Of a stretch of 64,000 nucleotides of DNA, positions 18,709 through 27,341 are shown piece after piece; positions within the stretch are counted from its first letter, which is position 1; every line of letters begins with the position of its first letter. Location: NCBI RefSeq assembly GCF_004784475.1, contig NZ_SRRT01000005.1, positions 576,973 through 640,972 of the forward strand, written 5' to 3'. The translations under genes and the position numbers were made by a program. Below the pieces are notes generated by a model. That model was not told the origin of the DNA. It searched no databases and saw only the letters and a list, made by a program, of their open reading frames with translations. The stretch is from Streptomyces bauhiniae. GTDB lineage: Bacteria; Actinomycetota; Actinomycetes; Streptomycetales; Streptomycetaceae.

Positions 18709-19047
18709 AACGCTTCTGCGACCGCGAGGAGCAGAATGGGCTGGCCCTATTCATCACAAACGAGGCAGCCCTGTGGCGCCCCAGGCAACGCAGAACGCCC
18801 ACCAGGGACGAGGAGTTCCGCATCCACGAAGGCCGCGAACTGAGCGGCACTTGCTGTGGGCCAGCGGCTCCTTCCCAGACATCACCCGAGTACTGCGGGG
18901 CGCCTACATGCTCGCCTGGCGTCCATACACCCCGCTGGAAGGTTCAAGTAGCGAGTTCCGCTGCCTCGCGGTGTTCATCACCCCGAACCCAGCGCAGTCC
19001 CAGCCGCCGCACGAGGGGTGACCAGGAGACTGCCTCGCATGTCATTG
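18709..19047 (+). repeat. Direct repeat B: broken second copy of the nuclease-gene 3' end
   Basis: This 339-bp segment matches 7141-7480. It encodes the same RFCDR..QNGLAL and ITNEAALWRPRQR peptide. It lacks the 5' two-thirds of the gene, and one base is deleted in the GCACTTGCTG stretch, shifting the frame; the stop codon of copy A is also lost. It is therefore a pseudogene remnant. Sequence divergence shows it is not a very recent duplication, or that it came from a related allele. Confidence 0.85.
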
Positions 19048-19079
19048 ACGGTGCGGCAATGTCAGCGACACGCGAATCC

Positions 19080-19237
19080 ACCGTGGGCTTCGGCGAGCCG
19101 CGTGATCCACTGGGCGGCGGTTACGAAGGCGACCCGGTGACCGGCCTGAAGGCCCGTATGCCGAGGCTGGTGGTAAGGAGGGTCTTGCCGGTGCTGAGCG
19201 ACCTCAGGAAGATCACGTTCTCCTTCCCGACGACCCG
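19080..19237 (-). pseudogene. Fragment of IS21-family IstB helper ATPase
   Basis: Reading leftward, ENVIFL leads into a degraded P-loop (STGKTLLTTSLGIRA, from a typical GTGKTHLATGLGIRA). After a frame shift the sequence is QAGHRVAFVTAAQWITRLAEAHGG, which matches IstB. No ends or IstA are nearby. It is a dead remnant of an IS21 insertion next to direct repeat B. Confidence 0.6.
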
Positions 19238-19339
19238 ACCTAGCTCACCCGGCCCATTGGACAGCCCCTAGCGGTGGCGCTGGACCGACCAGCCCGAGCT
19301 GCCCTTGGAGACCTGCCCAGTGCCCCAGCTTCAGCTGAC

Positions 19340-19732
19340 TCAGGCGTCGCCCGTCGAGGCGCTGCCGATATGACCGCCCGCTGCGATGGATCTGTCGCCG
19401 GCTGCGGTTACCGTCCCGGACGCCGGAGGCGGAATGGACGGTGTTGGCGCGGATGCGGGCGCGGCGCCATTGCCTGTTGTGGCGGCGCCGATGCTGCCTC
19501 CGGCCGCGATGGACCGTTCTCCGTCGGCGCTGACCTGGGTTCTGCTGGTGGCAGGAGCGGCCGGCTGAGCGAATTGGGCGTACAGCGCCAGGGCGATGCC
19601 CGCCAGACTTGCGATGCCACCACCGACGCTGGCCCACGGGTCCGCCGCGTCGACGTCGACAACCGCGCCGACAATCAATGCGACCATGCCAGCACCGCAG
19701 AGCCCGACTCCGGTGTACATGAGGGGTTTCAT
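19340..19732 (-). CDS. Two-TM protein with duplicated SIAAGG-type motif, candidate effector
   Basis: The 130-residue protein starts at ATG 19732 with AGGAG upstream. Residues 6-27 and 34-54 are hydrophobic segments, probably a membrane hairpin. After a short linker, residues 71-89 read GERSIAAGGSIGAATTGNG and residues 112-130 read GDRSIAAGGHIGSASTGDA, separated by a Pro-rich spacer and ending exactly at the C-terminus. The large NTPase gene just upstream on the same strand (78-bp gap) has the related GARSVVAAGDIGLVVTGDG at its N-terminus. A shared short motif between an NLR/STAND protein and a small neighbour resembles the logic of bacterial amyloid-type signalling pairs. The inferred role is a membrane-damaging effector recruited through the motif. 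No enzymatic domain is visible, and I know no named family for it. Confidence 0.65.
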   Translation of the reverse strand: MKPLMYTGVGLCGAGMVALIVGAVVDVDAADPWASVGGGIASLAGIALALYAQFAQPAAPATSRTQVSADGERSIAAGGSIGAATTGNGAAPASAPTPSIPPPASGTVTAAGDRSIAAGGHIGSASTGDA

Positions 19733-19810
19733 GTCTCGAGCAACTCCTGTGCGTTGTCGTGGGCCGACAGGTCACGCCTGCCTTCGTGGCGCGGGCTCAG
19801 CCCGTTCATC

Positions 19811-22800
19811 TCATCCATGTAGGTTGGTCTTTTGAGGCGCCGAGGGCGCTGGCAGCGGCCCGCTCTGCGATGACAGATCCTCCTTCTCGCGTAGCAGCGG
19901 CCCCAGAGCGGCTGGTAGGGCCTGGGCCGCTGTCCGGCGAACCGCCTCCAAACAGGTGGGCCACGAGGCAAGGCTCAGTGCTTCGACTGCGGCTGCACGG
20001 CCTGCGGGGCAGTCCCCCCATCCTTCGGCCGCGGCGGCCTGGAGACGGCCTCGCTGGCGTCCCGTCCAGTCTCCCGTCGACTCTGAAGCAGCTGTCAGCA
20101 AGGCACCAACCTCGTCGGTGAATTCACCCACCCAGTTGTGGGCACCGTGCCGCCTGGCAGCCGCCGAGATGGCGCACAGTGCGCGCACCTGGTCCTCGGT
20201 GTCCCTGAGCGCGCGGGCGGCGACAGCGGCTTCAGCGTACTGTCGCTTCGCCGCCGCGAGGTCCACGACCTTGAGCAGAGGGAATTTACTCTGCTCAACG
20301 TGGTGTTCCGCGACGCACAGATCGATGGCGATGAGGAAGTCTCCGCGCCGAGCGGCCCAGCAAGCGACGTCGTCAAGCACCCGCTCTCGCTGGAAACCTT
20401 TCGGCAGGCTCCGGGCGACTTCGCGACCCACTGCGTAATGCCCAGAAGCCGCAAGGGCCTCGGCCAACGCGGCAGCGGCCTCATCCCTGCTGGCACTTTC
20501 GTCCGGCAGTCCGTTGAGCAATGACCAGGCACGGTCGTGCTGTTCGGTCCAGGTCAGAGCGGCCACGGCATAGGCGAGGGCCCGCCAGTGATCGTGCACG
20601 TTCGTGATCTGTTCTGCGAGGAAGGCCGCCTCAGCGGTTATATCTTCGCCGTACGGGCCGGTGTCGGAAACCGTCGACGATCCAGCGGCAGTGCCGCACA
20701 AAGCGCCATGCTCCGTACGTCGTCCAGGTTCTGTGATGTGCTGACTCACCGCCGCGGCGAGATCGGTGCGGTCGTGACGGAGCAACAGTGCTATCTGTTC
20801 TGACAGCGCGTAGTTGGTCCAATCTGGGCTGTTCAGAACGTCGGCTAGGGCATGGGCGTGATGGGCCAAACCCGAGCTCCGTACGATGCCGTCTGCCCCG
20901 GCCAGGGACTTCGCGGTCAGCGCCAGTGCCTCCGCCTGGTCCGCCGCCAGTGGCAGAAGACCAAGGGCGGCTAGGGCGCTTGGAGTTGATCCTGCTCTCG
21001 CCCATACGGTGGCAATCGGCGCAGCAAGGCGTGCAGCACGCGGAGATGTCACCAACTGCCGCACGAGAGAGCGTGCCTTGTCACTTTCTCCGCGCTCGGC
21101 GAGACTCCTGGCGATGGCTGCGAGAACCTCCGCCCGGCTCCAGTTCGGCTTTACGGTGTCGGTTATGGCGTCCGCGGCGTCCTCCTGCCCGTCCTCGGTG
21201 AAGGCCGCGGCAAGTGCGGCAAGGGCCGCTGTGCGGTGATCGCTTGGCACGAGGCCCGCTGGAGGTAGACGGCTCTCGATCTTTCGCATCTCCTGGATGA
21301 GTCTGTCCGCTAAGCCCGTGGAACCGCCTCGGGCCGCCGCCGTTGCCACCCAGCCGAGCCCTTGCGCCCGGCGCCGGGGGTCCTCAATCGCGCGCGCGAT
21401 GTCCGCGCCATGCTCCGGCTTACCGGAAGCTGCCGCGCCGACGGCCGCTTCCCTGAGGGCCATAGCCTGTCTGTCCGGCTCGTCGATCTTCCGGGCGGCC
21501 TCGACGGCAAGGCCCGGCGCGCCCGCCTCGGCCAAGACCATGGCCAATTGTGCGACATGATGGAAGTTGTCCCACCCGGTGTTCTCCCGGGTCGCGTCCG
21601 ACGCTTCCTGCGCCAGGGCCTGTGCCCGCGCCCTGTCTCCGCGCGCGAGGTGCGCGGCCGCCAGGCACGCCAACGCCCGGCTCCGGCTGCGCGGAGAGCT
21701 CAGGCCGTGGGCCAGTTCGGTGGCCCACTCGAGATCATCCGACATTTCAGCCAGGCCCATCACCATGTCCGCCACAGCCTCTTCCCGGGCCGCAGTCGAC
21801 CTGAGAGGAGCCAGCAACTCGACAGCCGACTTGTGCTGTCGGGCCAGAGCCAGAGCCACTGCGGCCATGGTGAGACCGTCGGCGCGCTGGTTGTCCGCGG
21901 TCACATTGTCCGCGAGGGCAGCGGACTCGTGGGCCAGGTCCGCGGCCTCGCCGGCGTCGCCGGAGGTGGCCAGCACCGCTGCGACGCGAGCCAGGGAAGT
22001 CATTCGCTCGTACGGGTCGGACAGCGATCGGCAGATCTCGCCTGCCCGCCTGGGTCCATCGGCGTAGGCGAGGGCGAGAGCGGCTGGGACCAGGGCGCGC
22101 TCTCCTCCCTCCGCGAGGGCTTCGGCGAGGGCTTCCTCGGCCACAACGAGCGCATCGGTGTGCCCGTCCTCGGCCATGGCCGACGCGGCGTTTGCCAGCA
22201 AATCAACCCGCAGCCTGCGGTCACCGACAGTCCGGATGACCGCCACAGCCTGCGGACAGTCGCTGTCAAGGATCATGGCCTGCGCCGCTATGACCGGCAC
22301 GGAGTCGGGGAGCGAGGCGGCGGCCGCGTGGGCGAGGATCTCCGCCGTACCGCGCTGCCCCGCGTGAAGGGCGGCCGTGGCCGCCGACGCAAGCACCTCG
22401 TCCTGCCCTTGCTGGGGCACCTGCGCACACGTCATGTTGTACGCCCGGTTCGTGGAACCGACTATGGCAAGCATGACCACTGCATACGTTGCGGCCTCCC
22501 TACGCCCTTGTCCGGCTACAGCATCGGCCAGTTGGGCTGCCTCGTCGGCGACTTCCGTCGCACGCTGCAACTCACCGTTCGCGACGAGTACCCGCACTAC
22601 GTCCACGAGAGCTCTCAGACAGGCCACTTCACTCTGCCGGGCTCGGGCCAGGCTGACAGCGCGCCGGATCCGCCCCAGACCCGCCCACACCGCGATCAAG
22701 GCGTCCGGGAGACTTTCGCTGCGCGAAAGCAGGGTGTCGCGCCGCACAGCGAGCACGAATGCGTCAGCAACCTCGGCAGGGTCCCCGCCGCCCCCGGCCA

Positions 22801-24067
22801 CAAGGCCCTCGAACGCCGCAGACAGCTCGGACAGCCCGTCCAGATCGGAACCGGACCGCTGCCACAGCCGCGTGTGACGGTGAGCGTCACGGGCCAGTCG
22901 GACAAGGCGTCGTGTATCGCCCTGTGCGCGCAGCAGTTGGCTGTAGCCACGGAGCAGATACTCCGGTGTGTGGGGCGGCCAGCGCCGCGCTTGGAAATCA
23001 TCCGCCCACTCATGCAGCCGCTCGCGGTTCGCCGCCAGCTCATTTTCGGTGAGCAGTTCGACCGCGCTGCGCCGGATCTCCTCATGGGCCAGTACGTAGA
23101 CGCCGGAAGCGGACGCATCGGCATCCTGGGAGGACCAGTGCGGCGTGCGGACACGGAAGGCGCGTCCGGTAACGGTGCTCAACTCCTTTTCAACCAGCCG
23201 GGGACGGGTGTCTGCCAGGCAGGCGAGGTCTGCCGCCGTCAGTCCGCCACCAGCCGCCGTCACCAGCCCGAGCAGTTGCCGTGCGAGGCCACCGGCCTGC
23301 ATCATCCGCATGAGGCTGTCCTCCGCCTCCCGTCGCACGACTTCCGCGTACGGCGACGGTGCCAGCCACCGGTTGATGGCACCGCGTCTCAGCGGGTGCG
23401 CGTGGGCCACGTCGTCCGGTAAGGGAGGATGCGGCCGCCCGGCGACCACTACCCGCATTCCGTGCCTGGGCGACCGCGGCAGTAGCGCGGCGATGCTGTG
23501 GCTTCCGGGGCCCGCGAGCACCCCGCAGTCCTCGTCCAGACCGTCGACGACGAGCACCAGTTGTCGACCGCGACTCTCACACACGGCTGCGGCCCGGTCC
23601 ATCGCGGCGAGCAGGCTCTCCTCGCGCGTGTGCTCGGTGACCGCTGGTTCTTCCTCACCCAGCAGCGCGTACAACTGCCGGTGCACCACCTCGCAGTACG
23701 CCTCACGGTCGTTTTGCCGGTTCAAGCGCGATGTGACGAAGAAGGACACGACGTCGACCCCGGCAGGGGGCTCCATCACGAACTGGGCCATGAGAGCCGT
23801 CTTTCCGGCCCATGCGGGGGCGAGCCACCTCCAGTAAGCGCCCTCGGCACTATCGGCATCTTCCCGCACGGTGCAGAACTCCGCCATCAACGCCAGCTCT
23901 TGAGACCGTCCGCGAAACTCGGCGGCTGCCAGGGACTCCACTTGGTAGCGGTAGTTGGACGTCGCGACGCGCTGTGGGGAGGCGACAAACTGGAACTGAT
24001 TGCCGTCGCCCGTGACGACCAGACCGATGTCCCCCGCTGCCACCACGGAGCGAGCACCGGTCGCCAT
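19811..24067 (-). CDS. Large STAND NTPase with N-terminal Gly-rich motif and helical-repeat sensor
   Basis: The 1418-residue protein begins MATGARSVVAAGDIG at 24067; GGAGGG lies eight bases upstream, so I prefer this start to in-frame starts at 24073 and 24130. Residues 3-22 carry the motif shared with the small membrane protein encoded downstream. An FRGRSQELALM lead-in is followed by the P-loop APAWAGKTAL (83-92) and Walker B LVLVVDGLDED (170-180). AGRPHPPLP and a winged-helix-like region follow. From about residue 450 to the end there are many Ala-rich helical units of about 33-36 residues, TPR-like, forming a probable ligand-sensing superhelix. The architecture matches NLR-like STAND immune sensors. 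It forms a leftward operon with the small genes at 24236-24541 and 19340-19732. The trigger and effector mechanism are unknown. Confidence 0.75.
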   Translation of the reverse strand: MATGARSVVAAGDIGLVVTGDGNQFQFVASPQRVATSNYRYQVESLAAAEFRGRSQELALMAEFCTVREDADSAEGAYWRWLAPAWAGKTALMAQFVMEPPAGVDVVSFFVTSRLNRQNDREAYCEVVHRQLYALLGEEEPAVTEHTREESLLAAMDRAAAVCESRGRQLVLVVDGLDEDCGVLAGPGSHSIAALLPRSPRHGMRVVVAGRPHPPLPDDVAHAHPLRRGAINRWLAPSPYAEVVRREAEDSLMRMMQAGGLARQLLGLVTAAGGGLTAADLACLADTRPRLVEKELSTVTGRAFRVRTPHWSSQDADASASGVYVLAHEEIRRSAVELLTENELAANRERLHEWADDFQARRWPPHTPEYLLRGYSQLLRAQGDTRRLVRLARDAHRHTRLWQRSGSDLDGLSELSAAFEGLVAGGGGDPAEVADAFVLAVRRDTLLSRSESLPDALIAVWAGLGRIRRAVSLARARQSEVACLRALVDVVRVLVANGELQRATEVADEAAQLADAVAGQGRREAATYAVVMLAIVGSTNRAYNMTCAQVPQQGQDEVLASAATAALHAGQRGTAEILAHAAAASLPDSVPVIAAQAMILDSDCPQAVAVIRTVGDRRLRVDLLANAASAMAEDGHTDALVVAEEALAEALAEGGERALVPAALALAYADGPRRAGEICRSLSDPYERMTSLARVAAVLATSGDAGEAADLAHESAALADNVTADNQRADGLTMAAVALALARQHKSAVELLAPLRSTAAREEAVADMVMGLAEMSDDLEWATELAHGLSSPRSRSRALACLAAAHLARGDRARAQALAQEASDATRENTGWDNFHHVAQLAMVLAEAGAPGLAVEAARKIDEPDRQAMALREAAVGAAASGKPEHGADIARAIEDPRRRAQGLGWVATAAARGGSTGLADRLIQEMRKIESRLPPAGLVPSDHRTAALAALAAAFTEDGQEDAADAITDTVKPNWSRAEVLAAIARSLAERGESDKARSLVRQLVTSPRAARLAAPIATVWARAGSTPSALAALGLLPLAADQAEALALTAKSLAGADGIVRSSGLAHHAHALADVLNSPDWTNYALSEQIALLLRHDRTDLAAAVSQHITEPGRRTEHGALCGTAAGSSTVSDTGPYGEDITAEAAFLAEQITNVHDHWRALAYAVAALTWTEQHDRAWSLLNGLPDESASRDEAAAALAEALAASGHYAVGREVARSLPKGFQRERVLDDVACWAARRGDFLIAIDLCVAEHHVEQSKFPLLKVVDLAAAKRQYAEAAVAARALRDTEDQVRALCAISAAARRHGAHNWVGEFTDEVGALLTAASESTGDWTGRQRGRLQAAAAEGWGDCPAGRAAAVEALSLASWPTCLEAVRRTAAQALPAALGPLLREKEDLSSQSGPLPAPSAPQKTNLHG

Positions 24068-24235
24068 AGACATGCCCTCCAGGGGCAGCGACTGCTGTCG
24101 CCGTGGACGGCCCCACCACCTACCCAACAATGGTGCCGGGCCTCCCTACATCCCTCGGCGCTCCGTACCTACGCGTCACTGGATCCGGCACAGAAGATCC
24201 TGATACATCATCTCGACGAGTCTAGTCCCGCGAAA

Positions 24236-24541
24236 TCACACGGTTTCCCGGATACGGTCGAGGACTTCAGGGCACAGAGCTTGGATGCGTCGGTGATGCT
24301 GCTCGGCGCTGTAATCGTTCACGTACTGCCCGCGCGGCCCCGCGAATAGCCCTTCGACCACCAGCCGGCGCACTGCGGCTGCGGCTTCATTGGTGTCGAC
24401 CTGGAACGCGGTTGATCCAGTAGGCCCGCTCAGCCGCGCGATCTTGGCCAGCGCGGGCAAATAGATGCCCTGCTCCGTACACGACAGCCGCACTGGCTCC
24501 ACGTCCTCCTCGCTCGCCACCAGCACGACGACGACAGTCAT
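24236..24541 (-). CDS. Small uncharacterised protein upstream of STAND gene
   Basis: The 101-residue product starts at ATG 24541, with GGGAGG six bases upstream. It begins with a short beta-rich stretch (MTVVVVLVASEEDVEPVRLSC). A helical region follows (IYLPALAKIARLSG, then EAAAAVRRLVVEGLFAG), with a charged C-terminus. No signal peptide or membrane segment is visible, and I do not recognise the family. It points the same way as the STAND gene, with 168 bp between them. It could be the first gene of the operon, for instance a sensor or regulator; this is based only on position. Confidence 0.55.
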   Translation of the reverse strand: MTVVVVLVASEEDVEPVRLSCTEQGIYLPALAKIARLSGPTGSTAFQVDTNEAAAAVRRLVVEGLFAGPRGQYVNDYSAEQHHRRIQALCPEVLDRIRETV

Positions 24542-24593
24542 GACCTGCCTCCCATCCAACTGGTCCTAGACGCTGTTGGCCGGTGGTGCGATC

Positions 24594-24880
24594 ACCGACG
24601 GGCGATCAACGAGGTGGTGTACCGGGTCCGTACGAGGCTGCAGCGGAGCAACCTTCCGGAGCGGTTCGGGCCGTAGGAGACGGTCTACAGGCGCCATCGT
24701 CGCTGGTCGGCGGATGGAACTGAGGGCGCCACCGGCCGGATCGACTGGGACGTGTCCGTGGACTCCACGGCGGTGCGTGCCCATCAGCACGCTGCCGACC
24801 AAGAATGGCACCATCCCGCTCGGGATCATTCGACTGCATAGCCGGGCACGAGCATGGAAGGCCCAGAAGGACGGATGAGC
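24594..24880 (+). pseudogene. Degraded IS5-family transposase
   Basis: Fragments in shifting frames match IS5 transposases: AINEVVYRVRT, then LPERFGP, a stop, ETVYRRHRRWSADGT, and the first catalytic region VSVDSTAVRAHQHAAD. There are in-frame stops and deletions, and no inverted ends are visible. It resembles the transposase at 1876 but is not a recent copy of it. Confidence 0.55.
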
Positions 24881-25031
24881 CCACGCCAGGGGCGTTCCCA
24901 GCATCATCACCGCAGGGCAGCACCACTCGGGCGACGACGTCAAGAAGATCTAGTTGGCCCACTGGCTTCGCGCATCCCGTCTGATCCAGAGCGAGCCCTT
25001 CTCCGCCTCCGACCTCGCCCAGTTCACGATC

Positions 25032-25258
25032 AAGATCCGAACCATATACGGGCCAGGGACAGCCCTTCCTGCTTGAAAGCTGACATTCGCACTGGTCAGA
25101 GCCATGTGCGCCGTGTACCACCAGCAGACGAAGAACATCCTTTGTTCTTACAGCCCTCAGAAGCTTGGCTTCTTCTAGAGCCTGAAGTCGGTTGCCTGGA
25201 GGCACCATCGGCTGCAGGCAACGCGACCCGCTAGGTACCTTCCGCAATCGATTGGGTC
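25032..25258 (+). repeat. Dispersed structured repeat, copy 2 of 3
   Basis: It matches copy 1 (3095-3322) over its full length. It can form three hairpins: AAGAAC with GTTCTT; AGAAGC with GCTTCT around TTG; and GTTGCCTG with CAGGCAAC. In copy 3 the second hairpin becomes GAAGAAC with GTTCTTC, so both sides changed together. The integrase remnant begins directly to its right. Confidence 0.7.
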
Positions 25259-25319
25259 CGCACCTCCAGCGCACCCGAAGCATCAGCCTGGCGACCCTGC
25301 CGACCAAGACCAACGGCTC

Positions 25320-25705
25320 TGAGCGGCGCATCACCCTCTGGGCCTCCTGCATCACCCCGCTGCGCGCACACCGCCAGCGGCAAACCCAAGGCGCGAGACC
25401 GGGGCGCCTCGAAGTGGCAGGGCCGCGGGCGCGTGTTCACACGGCCGGACGGACATTCGATCTTGCCCGCAACCCTCACCCCGCACTGCAGCGCCCTGCT
25501 CTGCGAAGCTCGACTATGGCCGATCCGATTCCACGATCTGAGGCACTAAACCGCGACGCTCCTCCTGGAATAGGTCGTCGAACTCGTCGTCATCGAGGAG
25601 CCGTTGGGGCCCGCCCATATCCGCGTCAACCGGGACGTGTACGCCCACGTCCGCCTCCAGCACCAGGCCATCAACCTCCTGTGCCGAGCCCTCAACCGGG
25701 CTCGC
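25320..25705 (+). pseudogene. Remnant of phage/ICE-type tyrosine recombinase
   Basis: The C-terminal half of a tyrosine integrase can be read through stops and small indels. It runs PLRAHRQRQ, then FTRPDGHSI, then CSALLCEARLWPIRFHDLRH with the conserved HxLR box. After a stop come ATLLLE and VVELVVIEEPLGPAHI, and NRDVYAHVRLQHQAINLL with the catalytic Tyr context. The N-terminal half is absent. It marks a past site-specific integration, probably the event that brought part of this island. Confidence 0.7.
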
Positions 25706-25767
25706 GGAGATATCTCCCAAGCCCGACGGCGGCGAGGACCAGCCGTTCGGTGCCGCATCCGTCCGCT

Positions 25768-25796
25768 GACGTTGCCGTCCACTACTACCGTCAGAC
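25768..25796. repeat. 29-bp repeat, left copy (att-like)
   Basis: GACGTTGCCGTC then CACTACTACCGTCAGAC. The same 29 bp with two differences recurs at 26819-26847. It lies just downstream of the integrase remnant, where attachment-site cores are often found, so the pair may be relics of attachment or of a small duplication. Confidence 0.45.
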
Positions 25797-26448
25797 GCTT
25801 GATGTCTTACCGGAACTCGCTCCCGGCAAGGCATCAGGCGCACTATCAAGGGAATTTAATCTAGCTACTCAGAACGACTCGGGTCCACAAATACTTAGCT
25901 TTATCAAGATTGGCGATCAAACAGGCCAGACCAAGCGGATTCTGACCACTCGTGTTCTCCGCTCTGAGCTCAGCGTCACACTCTCGCAACAGAGAAATAA
26001 GATCACCCCCACCCCGTGAGTTCAATACCGCAACGTAGCGGTGAACCGGTCTTTAGCAGTACTGGGATCATTGCCAGAACCGATCAGTTGCTCGGCTAGC
26101 TCAGAGCTGTCCCGTAACTGGCCGGTCTGCCTAGCCGATCCCGGATCGGACCGTGTGGTGATCGGTGCCATCGACGGGTGCTGATCAAGGGATACACTGT
26201 TAGCCCGTTGGTGGCGGGCGAGTCACTGCTTGCCCACCTGGGCTTCTGGTCGAAGTACCTTCTGTCGATGTGTAGCGACGAGGGGTGTGCGGAGCGGCCG
26301 GTTCAAGAGTGGTTCGGTGAGGACGGCGCCGATGTCGATACCCTGCGCCCATTCCAACTTCAGGCACGACTGATCGGTGCTGTGTCACGGACGTCTGGTA
26401 GACCCTGGCCCTGATGTTCTTGACGGTGGTCGAGGGTGATGCGGACGG
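25797..26448. other. Stretch without a recognisable gene
   Basis: It is more A/T-rich than its surroundings in parts (about 25850-26030). Open frames are short and do not resemble known proteins. It lies between the two att-like 29-bp repeats and may be eroded mobile-element cargo. Confidence 0.35.
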
Positions 26449-26777
26449 ATGGCGCATCGGGATGGGCTGACAGACGCGATCCGGGCCCGACGGTCCAGGG
26501 TCGAGATCGACTCGACGCAACGCAGCAAAGTGCGCAGCCTCATATGGCAGTTCGAGACGGAGAACGGCCCAGGTGAGGCGTACGTGCATGAGGACGGTGC
26601 TGCCCGTACGTGGACGTCTGGGAGGAAGACGCCATCTGGCTGGCGATCGTCTTCCGCAGGTTAACACCAGCGGATCTCGACCTGATGTTCTGCGATGAGG
26701 GTTACACCTTCGACGTCCGCCTGCGGGCCGGGACGGCAGAAGCCGAATTGGCGGACCTGGTGAATGCTGCGGGTTGA
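26449..26777 (+). pseudogene. Frameshifted small hypothetical gene
   Basis: Two frames together give a plausible small acidic protein. The first reads DGLTDAIRARRSRVEIDST and on to QFETENGPGEAYVHEDG. The second, after a shift near 26595, reads YVDVWEEDAIWLAIVFRRL and then DEGYTFDVRLRAGTAEAEL to a TGA at 26775. The second part has the regular pattern of a real protein domain. I do not know the family. The break implies it is inactive. Confidence 0.4.
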
Positions 26778-26818
26778 TCTCAGCCCGTGGCAGTGAGTTG
26801 GAGGACCATGACGGCTTG

Positions 26819-26847
26819 GACGTTGCCGTCAACTACTGCCGTCAGAC
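26819..26847. repeat. 29-bp repeat, right copy (att-like)
   Basis: This is the second copy of the 29-bp sequence at 25768-25796, with two mismatches. It directly precedes the terminator at 26855. Confidence 0.45.
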
Positions 26848-26854
26848 ACCACAG

Positions 26855-26887
26855 AGGCCCCGCCGGAATGCCATTCCGGCGGGGCCT
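26855..26887. terminator. Perfect 15-bp hairpin, terminator of toxin-immunity operon
   Basis: AGGCCCCGCCGGAAT pairs perfectly with ATTCCGGCGGGGCCT across a 3-nt GCC loop. It lies 24 bp beyond the end of the leftward immunity gene and would stop transcription from the RHS toxin operon. Confidence 0.8.
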
Positions 26888-26910
26888 AAATCCGCTTCCA
26901 GACTTCTCGG

Positions 26911-27249
26911 TCAAGAAATGACGGATTCCGCCTGCGGGTCAAAGCAAACGAGACCGTGCTTACGCGCCAGAGCAGCAAGAGCTCGCGCCATCACCTGCTG
27001 CCTAGACCAAGAAATACTCGCCACAACGAAAGCGTCGCTGAAATAGAGAGGACTCATCCAAGGAGAGCTATCCATATTCTCCTCAGTCAGGTCCGGGAAG
27101 ACCTTTACGACGTCAGCCAAAAAATCGCCGACCGCCGCATTCGGCACTACAGCCTCAGGGACCTCGTCAAGAATCGCCCGGTAAGTTCCAAGCGCACTCG
27201 TACCATCGACCGGATCCGCTGAGTACCAGAACGCGAGATCAAAGCTCAT
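26911..27249 (-). CDS. Candidate immunity protein for the adjacent RHS toxin
   Basis: The 112-residue cytoplasmic protein starts at ATG 27249 behind AGGAG (seven-base spacing); the frame stays open further upstream without protein-like sequence. It begins MSFDLAFWYSADPVDGTSAL, is acidic, and has no signal peptide. It lies 92 bp downstream of the toxin-encoding 3' end of the RHS gene and before a strong terminator. That is the standard position for an immunity gene in polymorphic toxin loci. The inferred role is to bind and block the nuclease-like C-terminal toxin domain. I cannot assign a named Imm family with confidence. Confidence 0.65.
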   Translation of the reverse strand: MSFDLAFWYSADPVDGTSALGTYRAILDEVPEAVVPNAAVGDFLADVVKVFPDLTEENMDSSPWMSPLYFSDAFVVASISWSRQQVMARALAALARKHGLVCFDPQAESVIS

Positions 27250-27341
27250 CACTCGACTCCTATGAACATCGGCCACCTCAGGGTAGGGAAGCATAGAACA
27301 CGGGCAGGCCCGGCCTCCAGCCCGGCCTGCCCGTGTGCCTG

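Noticed and set aside
21362..23422. Long open frame on the plus strand inside the STAND gene
   Set aside because: It is antisense to a gene with clear NTPase motifs; the translation is Arg/Gly/Pro-rich with no domain pattern, as expected for mirror frames in high-GC DNA.
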